Part shown: in pieces, positions 6,952 through 16,187 of the stretch
Layout of the letters: every line of letters starts with the position of its first letter
How positions within the stretch are numbered: the first letter of the stretch is position 1
Source: Paratissierella segnis
GTDB taxonomy: Bacteria > Bacillota > Clostridia > Tissierellales > Tissierellaceae
Assembly (NCBI RefSeq): GCF_014385195.1
Contig: NZ_JACRTG010000016.1
Location: 186,001 to 250,000, forward strand
Direction of reading: 5' to 3'
Length of the DNA stretch: 64,000 nucleotides
Translations under genes and position numbers: made by a program
The notes under the pieces: model-generated
The model's database searches: none
Seen by the model: only the letters and a program-made list of their open reading frames with translations
Told to the model about the DNA's origin: nothing

Positions 6952-9663
6952 ATGAACAACAGAATCAATCAAAAAAAATTGATGGAAAACAAAGCAAGGC
7001 ATGATGAAGTTAATAAAAGATTGTTAGATGTTTCAAAAAGCAATCCGGATAAAATTTATGATATATTGAATAGTTCAAAAAAAGGCAAGACGAAAACACA
7101 AATAAAGGAAGCCAGAGATCTATATGGTGACAATGTAGTAACTTACAATAAAGATAATTCTTTATTCAAAAGGTTCGTTCAAGCATTTATAAACCCATTT
7201 ACAGTTATTTTGATAGCCCTTGCCATAGTATCCGCATTTACAGATATTATATTGGTTGAACCCGGAGAGAAGGATTTTACTACAGTAGTGATAATTGTGA
7301 CAATGGTGTTGATATCGGGGATATTGCGTTTTGTTCAAGAATTCAGAAGTGGAAATGCGGCAGAAAAGCTGTTAGAAATGATTGAGACTACTGCAAGTGT
7401 TGAAAGGATTGAAGAGGGGATTAAGGAGATTCCCCTAGATGAAATAGTTGTCGGAGATATTGTCTATCTGTCCGCCGGAGACATGGTTCCTGCTGATATG
7501 AGAATTATTCAAGCAAAGGATTTGTTCATAAGTCAATCAGCACTGACAGGGGAAAGTGAGACAGTAGAAAAGACTTCAAGAGTTTTAAATGGTGACGGAG
7601 CAGTTCTAGATAGGAATAATCTTGCTTTTATGGGAACCAATGCTGTCAGTGGTTCTGCAAAAGGAATAGTTGTGTCGACTGGAAATGATACGATCTTTGG
7701 AGAGATTGCACAAACATTGAATCAAAAACCGACGGTAACAAGTTTTGAAAAAGGCGTTAATGCAGTATCTTGGGTTTTGATCAAGTTCATGCTGGTTATG
7801 GTCCCTATTGTATTTTTTGTTAATGGGTTTACAAAAGGGGATTGGTTACACGCTTTATTATTTGCTATATCCATAGCTGTAGGTCTAACGCCGGAAATGC
7901 TGCCGATGATTGTTACCACTAGTCTGGCAAAAGGCGCTGTGGCTATGTCAAAGAAAAAGGTAATTATAAAAAATCTAAATTCCATACAGAATTTAGGCGC
8001 AATAGATATATTATGTACCGATAAAACAGGGACACTTACAGAGGATAAGGTTAAATTACAATATCATTTAGATATTAATGGCAACAGCGATACAAGAGTG
8101 CTTCGACATGGGTTTTTAAACAGTTATTATCAAACCGGATTAAAAAATTTAATAGATATTGCAATAATAGATAAGACTATGGAGTTAATGGACAGCGATA
8201 AAAATATGGAACATAGCATCACAAGATATAAAAAAGTGGATGAAGTTCCATTTGATTTTAGCAGAAGAAGAATGAGCGTCGTAGTAGAAGACGAAACAGG
8301 TAAAACACAAATGATAACAAAAGGCGCAGTTGAAGAGATGCTCACCATATCAAATTATGTAGAATATGAAGGAGTTGTTGTTGAACTAACCGAAGAAAAG
8401 AAGGAATTTGTACTGGATAAAGTAAACGAATTAAACAATAATGGAATGAGGGTAATAGCTGTCTCACAAAAGACCAATCCTTCACCTGTAGGAGAATTTT
8501 CTATAGCTGATGAAAATGATATGGTATTGATTGGGTATTTGGCATTTTTAGATCCGCCGAAGAAAAGTGCAATAACGGCCATAGAAGCTTTAAAGGCAAG
8601 CGGAGTAGATGTAAAAATATTGACAGGAGACAATGAAGAGGTAACTAAAAGTGTTTGTAGACAAGTTGGAATCAAATTTGATAAAGCTTATTTAGGTTCA
8701 GATGTTGAAAAACTTTCGGACGAAGAATTAGGAGATCTGGCAGAGGAAGCAACTGTTTTTGCTAAGATGTCGCCTTCACAAAAAACCAGAGTTATAAATA
8801 TTTTAAGAGAAAAAGGACATTCCGTAGGATATATGGGAGACGGTATCAATGATGCAGGAGCATTGGAGGCTTCGGATGTAGGAATTTCAGTTGATAATGC
8901 GGTAGATATTGCAAAAGAATCAGCAGATGTAATCCTTTTGGAAAAGGACTTAATGGTACTTGAAAATGGAATTCTTGAAGGAAGAAAGACTTATGCAAAC
9001 ATGATTAAATATATTAAAATGACAGCTTCATCTAACTTTGGGAATGTACTTTCCGTATTGGTAGCAAGCGCCTTTTTACCTTTCTTGCCCATGGAGCCTT
9101 TACATCTTATTTTGCTCAATTTAATATATGATATCTCATGTACTGCAATACCATGGGATAATGTAGATAAAGAGTTCTTAGAGGAGCCAAAGGAATGGGA
9201 TGCAAGTTTGGTTTCTAAGTTTATGTTGTGGATAGGACCGACTAGCTCTGTATTTGATATTACCACGTATTTGTTGATGTATTATATCATAGCTCCAATG
9301 TTTACGGGGGGGTTGTTATTTCATCAACTAACCGATCCTAAAATGATGACGTTGTATATTGCTGTTTTTCAAGCAGGCTGGTTTGTGGAATCAATGTGGA
9401 GTCAAACCTTAGTGATTCATATGATAAGAACGCCTAAGATTCCTTTTATTCAAAGCAGAGCCTCAAACCAATTGACTTTACTCACATTTGCAGGAATAGC
9501 TATATTGACTGTAATACCATTTACCGGTTTTGGGGCGTCCATCGGACTTGCTCCATTACCAAAGATTTATTTCCTATATTTAGCTATTATTATAATTCTT
9601 TATATGGTATTAGCTACAATTGTGAAAAAATTATATGTGAGAAGATACAAAGAATTACTCTAA
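6952..9663 (+). CDS. mgtA: P-type Mg2+-transporting ATPase (MgtA/MgtB type)
   Basis: A 903-residue P-type ATPase that imports Mg2+ across the cytoplasmic membrane. The ATG 7 bases after AGGAGG is preferred to the GTG 9 bases upstream. Motifs: actuator TGES near 199, phosphorylation site CTDKTGTLTED near 356, nucleotide-domain KGAVEEML, hinge GDGIND near 629, and a block of C-terminal membrane helices (about 690-900). Length and the membrane segment SIAVGLTPEMLPMIV fit the Mg2+ P3B class. An M-box riboswitch and two short ORFs lie upstream, so expression should rise under Mg2+ starvation. The enzyme is complete, with all catalytic residues present. Confidence 0.93.
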   Translation: MNNRINQKKLMENKARHDEVNKRLLDVSKSNPDKIYDILNSSKKGKTKTQIKEARDLYGDNVVTYNKDNSLFKRFVQAFINPFTVILIALAIVSAFTDIILVEPGEKDFTTVVIIVTMVLISGILRFVQEFRSGNAAEKLLEMIETTASVERIEEGIKEIPLDEIVVGDIVYLSAGDMVPADMRIIQAKDLFISQSALTGESETVEKTSRVLNGDGAVLDRNNLAFMGTNAVSGSAKGIVVSTGNDTIFGEIAQTLNQKPTVTSFEKGVNAVSWVLIKFMLVMVPIVFFVNGFTKGDWLHALLFAISIAVGLTPEMLPMIVTTSLAKGAVAMSKKKVIIKNLNSIQNLGAIDILCTDKTGTLTEDKVKLQYHLDINGNSDTRVLRHGFLNSYYQTGLKNLIDIAIIDKTMELMDSDKNMEHSITRYKKVDEVPFDFSRRRMSVVVEDETGKTQMITKGAVEEMLTISNYVEYEGVVVELTEEKKEFVLDKVNELNNNGMRVIAVSQKTNPSPVGEFSIADENDMVLIGYLAFLDPPKKSAITAIEALKASGVDVKILTGDNEEVTKSVCRQVGIKFDKAYLGSDVEKLSDEELGDLAEEATVFAKMSPSQKTRVINILREKGHSVGYMGDGINDAGALEASDVGISVDNAVDIAKESADVILLEKDLMVLENGILEGRKTYANMIKYIKMTASSNFGNVLSVLVASAFLPFLPMEPLHLILLNLIYDISCTAIPWDNVDKEFLEEPKEWDASLVSKFMLWIGPTSSVFDITTYLLMYYIIAPMFTGGLLFHQLTDPKMMTLYIAVFQAGWFVESMWSQTLVIHMIRTPKIPFIQSRASNQLTLLTFAGIAILTVIPFTGFGASIGLAPLPKIYFLYLAIIIILYMVLATIVKKLYVRRYKELL

Positions 9664-9689
9664 AATAGTTTGTAATTACTTTTTAAAGG

Positions 9690-9740
9690 CACTGCAATTC
9701 ATGTTTATACCTATAGTATGGGCACGAATTGTGGTGTTTT
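9690..9740 (+). terminator. Terminator after the Mg2+ ATPase gene
   Basis: An imperfect long stem (CACTGCAATTCATG with CACGAATTGTGGTG, inner ATAC/GTAT) is followed by TTTTACTTTCTT. Confidence 0.6.
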
Positions 9741-9804
9741 ACTTTCTTATATATGTGTGATAAAATGTAGTCAAATATTAAGCAGAAAGTTCCAATAATG
9801 GAAG

Positions 9805-9900
9805 ATGCGATATGAAAAAGTAGCATCTATATTACTAATGCTTTCCCTTATATTTGTATTCGGCTGCAGTAAAGAAAACATACTAAATGACGCATTGTAG
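9805..9900 (+). pseudogene. 31-residue lipoprotein signal-peptide stub
   Basis: The frame reads MRYEKVASILLMLSLIFVFG then CSKENILNDAL and stop. It is a typical lipoprotein signal with lipobox VFGC but almost no mature part. The SD is weak and too close. It sits directly upstream of an orphan carbohydrate-type ABC ATPase, so it may be the remains of a substrate-binding lipoprotein gene. A genuine small lipoprotein cannot be excluded. Confidence 0.35.
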
Positions 9901-9950
9901 CTGAGCATACAACAAGAATAGGCTTGAATATAGACAAAGGGGGCAATCAC

Positions 9951-11045
9951 TTGGCATCTATTACATTTAAAGAAATATGCAAAGTATATGATAAAGATGT
10001 TGTTGCGGTTAAGGATTTTAATTTGGAAATACAAGATAAAGAATTTATGGTTTTGGTTGGACCGTCTGGGTGTGGCAAAACTACTACTTTGAGGATGGTA
10101 GCAGGCTTAGAGGAAATAACCTCGGGAGAACTGTATATTGATGATATTCTGGTCAATGATTTGTTGCCGAAGGAAAGAGATATTGCTATGGTATTTCAAA
10201 ATTATGCACTATATCCACATATGACGGTTTATGACAATATGGCGTTTGGATTAAAGATCAGAAAGATGGAAAAAAGTGAAATCAATGAGAAAGTGCTCAA
10301 CGCAGCTAAGATTTTGGATATAGAAGAGCTTTTGCAAAGAAAACCTCGGGCATTGTCAGGAGGACAGCGACAAAGAGTTGCTATAGGGCGAGCAATAGTG
10401 AGAAGTCCAAAGGTATTCCTAATGGATGAACCCCTTTCAAATCTGGATGCCAAACTTCGTAATGAAATGAGAACCGAAATAATCAAGCTGCATAAGAGAT
10501 TACAAACTACATTTATATATGTTACTCATGATCAGACTGAAGCCATGACATTAGGGGACAGAGTAGTAATTATGAAGGATGGATTGGTTCAGCAAATAGC
10601 TTCTCCTCAGGAAATATATGATAAGCCGGCGAATGAATTTGTTGCAACATTCATAGGCACACCCCAGATGAATTTATTTGATGCGGAATTGATTATGGAA
10701 GATGATGAATATAAGATTTCCTTAAACGGAAAGAGAATGGATATGCCAAATAAGTATAAGGAAACTCTAAGATATAAATCTATAAAACCTCAAAATATAA
10801 GGCTGGGAATCAGACCTGAAAATATCATAATAACGGAAAAAACACCTGAAAGCTTCGAGATAAATATAGATGTGTCTGAACTCATGGGACATGAAATGCT
10901 AATTCATAGCAAATTATACAATAATCCCATTATCATAAAGGCATCATCTCGTTTAAATATTGAAGTTGATGATAAGATAAACATATCCTTTGTGACAGAT
11001 GAGCTGCATTTATTTGAAAAGGAAACAGGTAAAAATTTATTGTAA
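9951..11045 (+). CDS. ABC transporter ATP-binding protein, MalK/UgpC/MsmK type
   Basis: A 364-residue ATPase. A TTG start 8 bases after AAGGGGG gives the usual N-terminus MASITFKEICKVYDKD. Motifs: Walker A GPSGCGKTT near 37, Q loop FQNYALYPHMTV, signature LSGGQRQR near 136, Walker B FLMDEPLSNLDA near 157, H loop VTHDQ. The C-terminal 120 residues form TOBE/OB-type regulatory repeats (RLGIRPENI). Family members energise oligosaccharide or glycerol-phosphate importers. No permease or binding-protein gene lies beside it, so it probably serves permeases encoded elsewhere, as MsmK does in streptococci (inference). Confidence 0.9.
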   Translation: MASITFKEICKVYDKDVVAVKDFNLEIQDKEFMVLVGPSGCGKTTTLRMVAGLEEITSGELYIDDILVNDLLPKERDIAMVFQNYALYPHMTVYDNMAFGLKIRKMEKSEINEKVLNAAKILDIEELLQRKPRALSGGQRQRVAIGRAIVRSPKVFLMDEPLSNLDAKLRNEMRTEIIKLHKRLQTTFIYVTHDQTEAMTLGDRVVIMKDGLVQQIASPQEIYDKPANEFVATFIGTPQMNLFDAELIMEDDEYKISLNGKRMDMPNKYKETLRYKSIKPQNIRLGIRPENIIITEKTPESFEINIDVSELMGHEMLIHSKLYNNPIIIKASSRLNIEVDDKINISFVTDELHLFEKETGKNLL

Positions 11046-11116
11046 TAGATATGCAAACTTTAAATTGAACTTATTATGAGGGGCAAAATAAAATAAATTT
11101 ATTTGGAGGCGTTGAA

Positions 11117-11554
11117 ATGCAAAATGAGAAGCAGGACTTAAAAAATGAAATGATGCGAGGCCTTAAATTTACATTGTTTTCTATTTCTGCTGGAGCAATA
11201 GAGTTAGTGGTTTTTTCTCTATTAAATGAGTTCACAAATTGGCGGTACTGGTCATGTTATTTATTGGCATTGATTTTGTCTGTAGTATGGAATTTTACCT
11301 TGAACCGCAAGTATACCTTTCATTCAGCAAATAATGTGCCTATTGCCATGTTGAAGGTACTTGGATTCTATTGCGTATTTACTCCGGTCTCAACTGTTCT
11401 GGGAGCTTATCTTGCTGATACTTTATTTTGGAATGAGTATTTGGTTACAATACTTAATATGCTTGCAAATTTTGTTTTGGAATTTTTATATGACAGGTTT
11501 TTCGTGTTTGGTAAATCTATCGACACAAATGACCTTGTAAAAAAGAAAGGTTAA
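11117..11554 (+). CDS. GtrA-family membrane protein
   Basis: A 145-residue protein with four predicted transmembrane helices (about 17-37, 45-62, 75-95, 105-125). It contains the family signature VVWNFTLNRKYTF after helix 2 and FLYDRFFVFG at the end. GtrA proteins are linked to flipping or modification of lipid-linked sugars for cell-surface polysaccharides. No glycosyltransferase is adjacent, so the substrate is unknown. A GGAGG SD precedes the ATG. It may be cotranscribed with the upstream ATPase (71-base gap). Confidence 0.85.
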   Translation: MQNEKQDLKNEMMRGLKFTLFSISAGAIELVVFSLLNEFTNWRYWSCYLLALILSVVWNFTLNRKYTFHSANNVPIAMLKVLGFYCVFTPVSTVLGAYLADTLFWNEYLVTILNMLANFVLEFLYDRFFVFGKSIDTNDLVKKKG

Positions 11555-11711
11555 AAAATCTTAGAGCAGAATGAATGCATAGCGCAAAAATAAAAACATA
11601 AAAAGATTTAAAAAATAAGTTAGAATTTAGGACATGAGGGTAAAACTATCATGTCCTTTTCATCTATTTAATACAAAAAATGCTTTAGAAAATAATTTAG
11701 TGGAGAATATT

Positions 11712-13436
11712 ATGAAATACAGTCTCAGGAAAAATAAAAGTATTATATTTATAATAAGCTTTCTGTTCATTTTGGGAACCGCCTTTCCCACAGAAGCTAT
11801 GGAATTTTTAACAGAAGAGGAAAAAGCATATATAGCTGATAGAACTGTAATAAAGGCAGCATTCATGCAAGGAGCAGCACCTATATCCTTTGTCAATTCC
11901 AACAATGAAGTAAGTGGTATTTCAAAGCGTGTACTCGACGAAGTCTCATCTATGACGGGATTGGTCTTTAAGTATACGCTTTGCGGATCGGCTGAAGAAA
12001 TTACGAGTGATACTGATATTGTATGTGCTATTCCAAAAAACTACGCGCCAAAAAACATGAAATTGTCCAAGCCCTTTTTAAAATCCGAAACAATATTATA
12101 CATTAATTCATCGGTGGACCCAGATTCCCTCGATGATAAAATATATGCAGCTATAGGAGGTAGTGATCTCCCCAATAGAATTAAAGAAGAAAACACAATT
12201 TACTTTAATACAAGAGAAGATTGCTTGGATGCAGTAGAAAAGGGAAAAGCCGATTATGGTTACGGAAATGCTTATTCTGTCGCATATTACTCAATACAGA
12301 ATAATTATAAAAATATTGTTACAATTCCTATGGAAATGGAACCGAGGGAATATTGTGTAGGATTTTTAAATGATGATGAGATGCTCTTTTCAATCATAAA
12401 TAAGGCGATGAGTTTAATTGATGAGGCACGATTGCAGACTTTGATTTTAGATGTAGCATCAAATATTGAACGGAAGATTACCTTAAATATGGTAATGGAT
12501 GCCTATGGAAAGGAGATTATAGCTATCATTGGAGTAACTATAATAATTTTATTATATAGCGTTATCTCCAATATTCGGGCAAATAAAAGGTTGAGCATAG
12601 AAAACAAAAGATATGAAGTTTTGTCAATTATTTCTAATGAGTTTCTCTATGAATATAATATGAAAAGCAAACGACTTATATTATCGGAAAATTGCACTCA
12701 GTTATTTGGGAAAGGCGAAGTATTTTACGAAGCGGACGCAATACTTAAAAACTTTTTGTCAAACAATGAAATATTGGATATTAGCGATATAATAAGACTT
12801 CCATTAATAAATGGTGAAATGGGAGTGTTTAAATTAATAAGCTTAAGCATATACAATAGCTTTGGAAAAACCGATACTATCATAGGCAAATTAATTGATA
12901 TCAGCACTGAAGTTGCGGAGAAAGAGAAACTTTTGACTAGGTCGCAGATTGATGGATTGTCAGGTCTATACAATTCCAGTACAACGAAGGAATATATTAT
13001 TGAAAGGATAAATAGTAGGGAAAGCAATGTTATAGATGCATTTATACTTATGGATTGTGATGACTTCAAGGAGATAAACGACACACATGGCCATTTAGCA
13101 GGTGATAAGTTTTTAGAGTATTTGGGGAGGACTTTGGAACAAACTTTTAGGAAAACGGATATAATCGGACGTATCGGTGGGGATGAGTTTTGTGTATATC
13201 TAAAAAACGTGTCATCCATTGAAGTAGTTAAAGAAAAATGCAACGAAGTAAATCTTCAGCTTAAAGAATTCTCGGAAGAAGAGAATGTATCGGTTAGCAT
13301 TGGAGTAGTACTGGTTAATGACAATGTTTCATATGAAACTATGTTTAAACAGGCGGATGATGCCTTATATCAAGCAAAACGAAATGGCAAAGGGCAATTT
13401 TCTTATAACTGTTTATATAGAAGTGACAAGGGGTAA
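11712..13436 (+). CDS. Membrane diguanylate cyclase with extracellular SBP3 sensor domain
   Basis: I chose the ATG 6 bases after GGAG, 78 bases inside the longest frame, because it opens directly on a signal/TM segment (SIIFIISFLFILGTAFP). Order in 574 residues: an extracellular solute-binding (SBP_bac_3-like) domain about 35-255, TM near 268-285, a PAS-like linker about 300-405, and a GGDEF domain about 410-570. The active-site motif RIGGDEF near 489 is intact, and an RxxD inhibitory-site motif (RKTD) lies five residues before it. It therefore probably makes c-di-GMP in response to an amino-acid-like ligand and is product-inhibited. No EAL domain is present. Confidence 0.88.
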   Translation: MKYSLRKNKSIIFIISFLFILGTAFPTEAMEFLTEEEKAYIADRTVIKAAFMQGAAPISFVNSNNEVSGISKRVLDEVSSMTGLVFKYTLCGSAEEITSDTDIVCAIPKNYAPKNMKLSKPFLKSETILYINSSVDPDSLDDKIYAAIGGSDLPNRIKEENTIYFNTREDCLDAVEKGKADYGYGNAYSVAYYSIQNNYKNIVTIPMEMEPREYCVGFLNDDEMLFSIINKAMSLIDEARLQTLILDVASNIERKITLNMVMDAYGKEIIAIIGVTIIILLYSVISNIRANKRLSIENKRYEVLSIISNEFLYEYNMKSKRLILSENCTQLFGKGEVFYEADAILKNFLSNNEILDISDIIRLPLINGEMGVFKLISLSIYNSFGKTDTIIGKLIDISTEVAEKEKLLTRSQIDGLSGLYNSSTTKEYIIERINSRESNVIDAFILMDCDDFKEINDTHGHLAGDKFLEYLGRTLEQTFRKTDIIGRIGGDEFCVYLKNVSSIEVVKEKCNEVNLQLKEFSEEENVSVSIGVVLVNDNVSYETMFKQADDALYQAKRNGKGQFSYNCLYRSDKG

Positions 13437-13497
13437 AGATTTCATATGTCCGGAGTTTATTGCCAATTAAAATTAAAGATAAATAAGGAGGACACTA

Positions 13498-14401
13498 TGA
13501 GTATGTTTTGTTATCAATGTCAGGAGACCGCAAAAAATACCGGCTGTACAGTCAAAGGGGTTTGCGGTAAGAATGAAGAAGTTGAAAGAAATATGATAAC
13601 TTCGTCGGAAATTACGGTGGATCATGGTGGCGTCAAGTCGATGAATTTGGACCGTTTAATGGGCCTATACTTTTCACAACAAATTGTATTGTGCCTCCAA
13701 GAAAGGACGAAATCAGGAATCGTATCTTTACTACAGGAGCTGCAGGATTTCCGGGATGTGTGCATATTGAATCGGATAGTGATGGCAAAAAAGACTTTTC
13801 TCCAATTATTGAAATGGCTAAAAGACTTCCTGCGCCAACAGAAATTGAGTCCGGCACCATTGTAGGAGGATTTGCTCATGATCAGGTATTTGCTCTTTCG
13901 GATAAAATTGTGGACGCTGTAAAATCCGGGGCAATTAAAAAATTTGTTGTAATGGCAGGTTGTGATGGCAGAATGAAGTCCAGAGAGTATTACACGGAAT
14001 TTGCAGAGAAGCTTCCTAAGGATACAGTCATTCTTACGGCAGGATGTGCAAAATATAGATATAACAAGCTGCCCCTTGGCGATATCGGAGGTATTCCTCG
14101 AGTATTGGATGCAGGGCAGTGCAATGACTCGTATTCATTGGCAGTGATTGCTTTGAAGCTTAAAGAAATTTTTGGACTACAAGATTTGAACGAGCTGCCA
14201 ATTGCGTATAATATCGCTTGGTATGAGCAGAAAGCTGTTATTGTACTTCTATCACTTTTGTATCTTGGAGTTAAGAATATTCATCTTGGACCAACTCTTC
14301 CTGGATTCTTATCGCCAAATGTAGCAAAAGTATTGGTTGAAAATTTTGGAATTTCGGGTATTGGCACAGTAGAAGACGATATCAAATTATTTACAGCTTA
14401 A
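13498..14401 (+). pseudogene. hcp: Hybrid cluster protein (hydroxylamine reductase) with internal deletion and frameshift
   Basis: The ATG 5-6 bases after AAGGAGG opens with MSMFCYQCQETAKNTGC, the N-terminal cluster motif C-x2-C-x8-C-x5-C of anaerobe Hcp. After about 42 residues the Hcp-like frame breaks near 13628 and resumes one base out of phase at WRQVDEFGPFNGPILFTTNC. It then runs to the end with GFPGC, AGCDGR, TAGCAKYRYN, DAGQCND and NIAWYEQKAV, which supply ligands of the hybrid 4Fe-2S-2O cluster. Family members are about 530-550 residues; roughly 240 middle residues are missing. Hcp reduces hydroxylamine/NO and acts as a protein trans-nitrosylase. This copy should be non-functional. 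Confidence 0.85.
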
Positions 14402-14443
14402 TTATTGAAGCAGCCTCAGTGTGATGAGGCTGCTTCAATAATT
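14400..14443. terminator. Bidirectional terminator between hcp remnant and permease gene
   Basis: A perfect 19-base inverted repeat (14400-14418 with 14425-14443) around a 6-base loop. Two convergent genes end on either side. The outer A/T arms provide U runs in both directions. Confidence 0.85.
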
Positions 14444-14448
14444 ACTAT

Positions 14449-15852
14449 TTAAATATTACTTAAATTTTCTTCCTTTACGGGCGCTGAAACTATTTCTACT
14501 TCTTCATTTCCGAAGGATAGGATTAAGTTGAGGAGTATTCCTACTATTGCGGCAGTTGCCAATGCAGGCAGTTCTGTTCCAAACATGGGAATCATTCCGC
14601 CTTCAAAATTGTATGTTCCTCCTAAACCTACTATCAGTATAACGGCGATTACTGCAAGGTTTTTTGAACTGAACATGTCCACACCTTTGTCCATCATGAT
14701 TGTGATGCCTTGTGCGGCGATTACTCCGTATAGATATATGGACAATCCGCCGATTACCGCATTTGGTATGGAATAGATTAGATTAATAAGCGGTGTAAAG
14801 CATGATATAATCATGGTTATAATTGATGCCGCTATCAATACAGGCACTGAGAAGTTCTTTGAAATTGCCATTGTACTCAAATTTTCACCATAATTTGTAC
14901 CGGCAGGTCCGCCTATAAATCCGGAGATTATATCCGCTATACCATCTCCAATTAGGTTTAATCCCAATTTATTTTCTATATCGTATCTTTTAGTAGAACC
15001 TTTTTTCTTGGCCAAGTCATTTACATAAGTATCCAACTGATATACATGAGCGGTTGATTCCGGGATTGTAGCTATTGCTATTGGCATTATTGCAACGACT
15101 GCTGCCCAAGTTGGTTTTGGGAATGTGAAAATCGGTAGGTTTAAGATGCTACTAGATTCTATTGTGCTGAAATTTACAAAATTAATTCCGGTAATTGTTC
15201 CTATGATCAATGCTGTGAAATATCCGGTAAACAGTCCAAATAATATTGGTAATTGACTGAGCTTACCTTTTAAATATACCGAATAAATAATCGTTGATAT
15301 TAGAGTTACTATGGCGATTATCCAAGCATAGCTTGTTGCAATACTTTGACTTGCTTCAGCAACATTTTCAGGAATTGATGCTGCATTTCCCATTGCGTTT
15401 GCTGCTAAAGATAATCCTATGATTATTGCAATACTGCCAGTTACCGTTGGTGGAAGGACTTTGTCTATGAATTTTTTACCTGTTTTTTGTATGATAATTC
15501 CGGCAATTATTGAGACAAAACCTGACATCACAATACCAAATTGCGCAACTGAAATTCTTTCATTCAGAGAGTAGCCTGCAAAAGCTTCTGCACTCATTAT
15601 GGATGCTATTGCAGCTATATATGAAAAACTAGATCCGTAATACAATGGAAGTTTCTTACCTGTTATCAGGATAAAACCCAATGTTGCCAATCCACTTGCA
15701 AATATTGTTGTAGATACGTGAAATCCTGTTATTAATGCTACTAGAACGGTTGCGGGAAACATTACTACGATTTGTTGAAGAGCGAATAAGATAAGTTCTA
15801 TAAATGGGGGTCTTTCATCCGGCAAATAGCCTACTACTTTGTTAGTCTTCAT
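14449..15852 (-). CDS. Uracil/xanthine permease (NCS2 family)
   Basis: A 467-residue membrane transporter with about 12-14 helices. NCS2 motifs include FIELILFALQQIVVMFPATV at the N-terminus and the substrate-region block GLNLIGDGIADIISGFIGGPAGT. NCS2 proteins are proton symporters for uracil, xanthine or urate. Uracil is favoured because the leader carries a PyrR-type binding hairpin and attenuator, which respond to UMP/UTP. The SD is TAGGAGGA before the ATG. The closest named relatives should be PyrP/UraA; I leave the symbol blank because sequence alone does not separate the subfamilies. Confidence 0.88.
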   Translation of the reverse strand: MKTNKVVGYLPDERPPFIELILFALQQIVVMFPATVLVALITGFHVSTTIFASGLATLGFILITGKKLPLYYGSSFSYIAAIASIMSAEAFAGYSLNERISVAQFGIVMSGFVSIIAGIIIQKTGKKFIDKVLPPTVTGSIAIIIGLSLAANAMGNAASIPENVAEASQSIATSYAWIIAIVTLISTIIYSVYLKGKLSQLPILFGLFTGYFTALIIGTITGINFVNFSTIESSSILNLPIFTFPKPTWAAVVAIMPIAIATIPESTAHVYQLDTYVNDLAKKKGSTKRYDIENKLGLNLIGDGIADIISGFIGGPAGTNYGENLSTMAISKNFSVPVLIAASIITMIISCFTPLINLIYSIPNAVIGGLSIYLYGVIAAQGITIMMDKGVDMFSSKNLAVIAVILIVGLGGTYNFEGGMIPMFGTELPALATAAIVGILLNLILSFGNEEVEIVSAPVKEENLSNI

Positions 15853-15894
15853 ATTAAATTCCTCCTATTTTATGATTTAGGATAAAAAAATCAT

Positions 15895-15921
15895 AAAAAA
15901 AATCCTGCTTATAGCAAGATT
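15895..15921 (-). terminator. Attenuator terminator of the permease leader
   Basis: On the minus strand AATCTTGCT pairs with AGCAGGATT around a short loop and runs straight into a tract of T. It lies between the PyrR-type hairpin and the permease SD. Confidence 0.75.
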
Positions 15922-15983
15922 GCAAAATTAAAGCTTTAGTAAAAATTACATTATTACATAAATAATTACTATAGCTATTATTA

Positions 15984-16026
15984 CAAATCTTACCGGTGTC
16001 TCTGCACCTGTTTAAAGATTTTTTAT
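15984..16026 (-). promoter_or_regulatory. PyrR-binding anti-antiterminator hairpin
   Basis: On the minus strand a lower stem AAATCTT/AAGATTT, a purine-containing internal bulge and an upper stem GGTG/CACC enclose the hexaloop CAGAGA. This matches the PyrR terminal-loop consensus CNGNGA. In Bacillota, UMP-bound PyrR stabilises this hairpin, which frees the terminator downstream. It fits uracil-repressed expression of the permease. Confidence 0.65.
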
Positions 16027-16187
16027 CCTTAAGATAGTATTACATATTTTTTCTGATATGTAAAGAGAAATTTTTCATTTTAATAAATGGTTTCAAAATA
16101 AAAGAAGGACTTTAAGTATTTATGTAGAATAAACAATTATAATAGTTGCAGTCAAGAAGTATAAAAGTTGGCTCAAGGGAGGAAATA

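Noticed and set aside
12725..13243. Minus-strand open frame opposite the diguanylate cyclase
   Set aside because: It covers the conserved GGDEF region in antisense and has no supporting signals.
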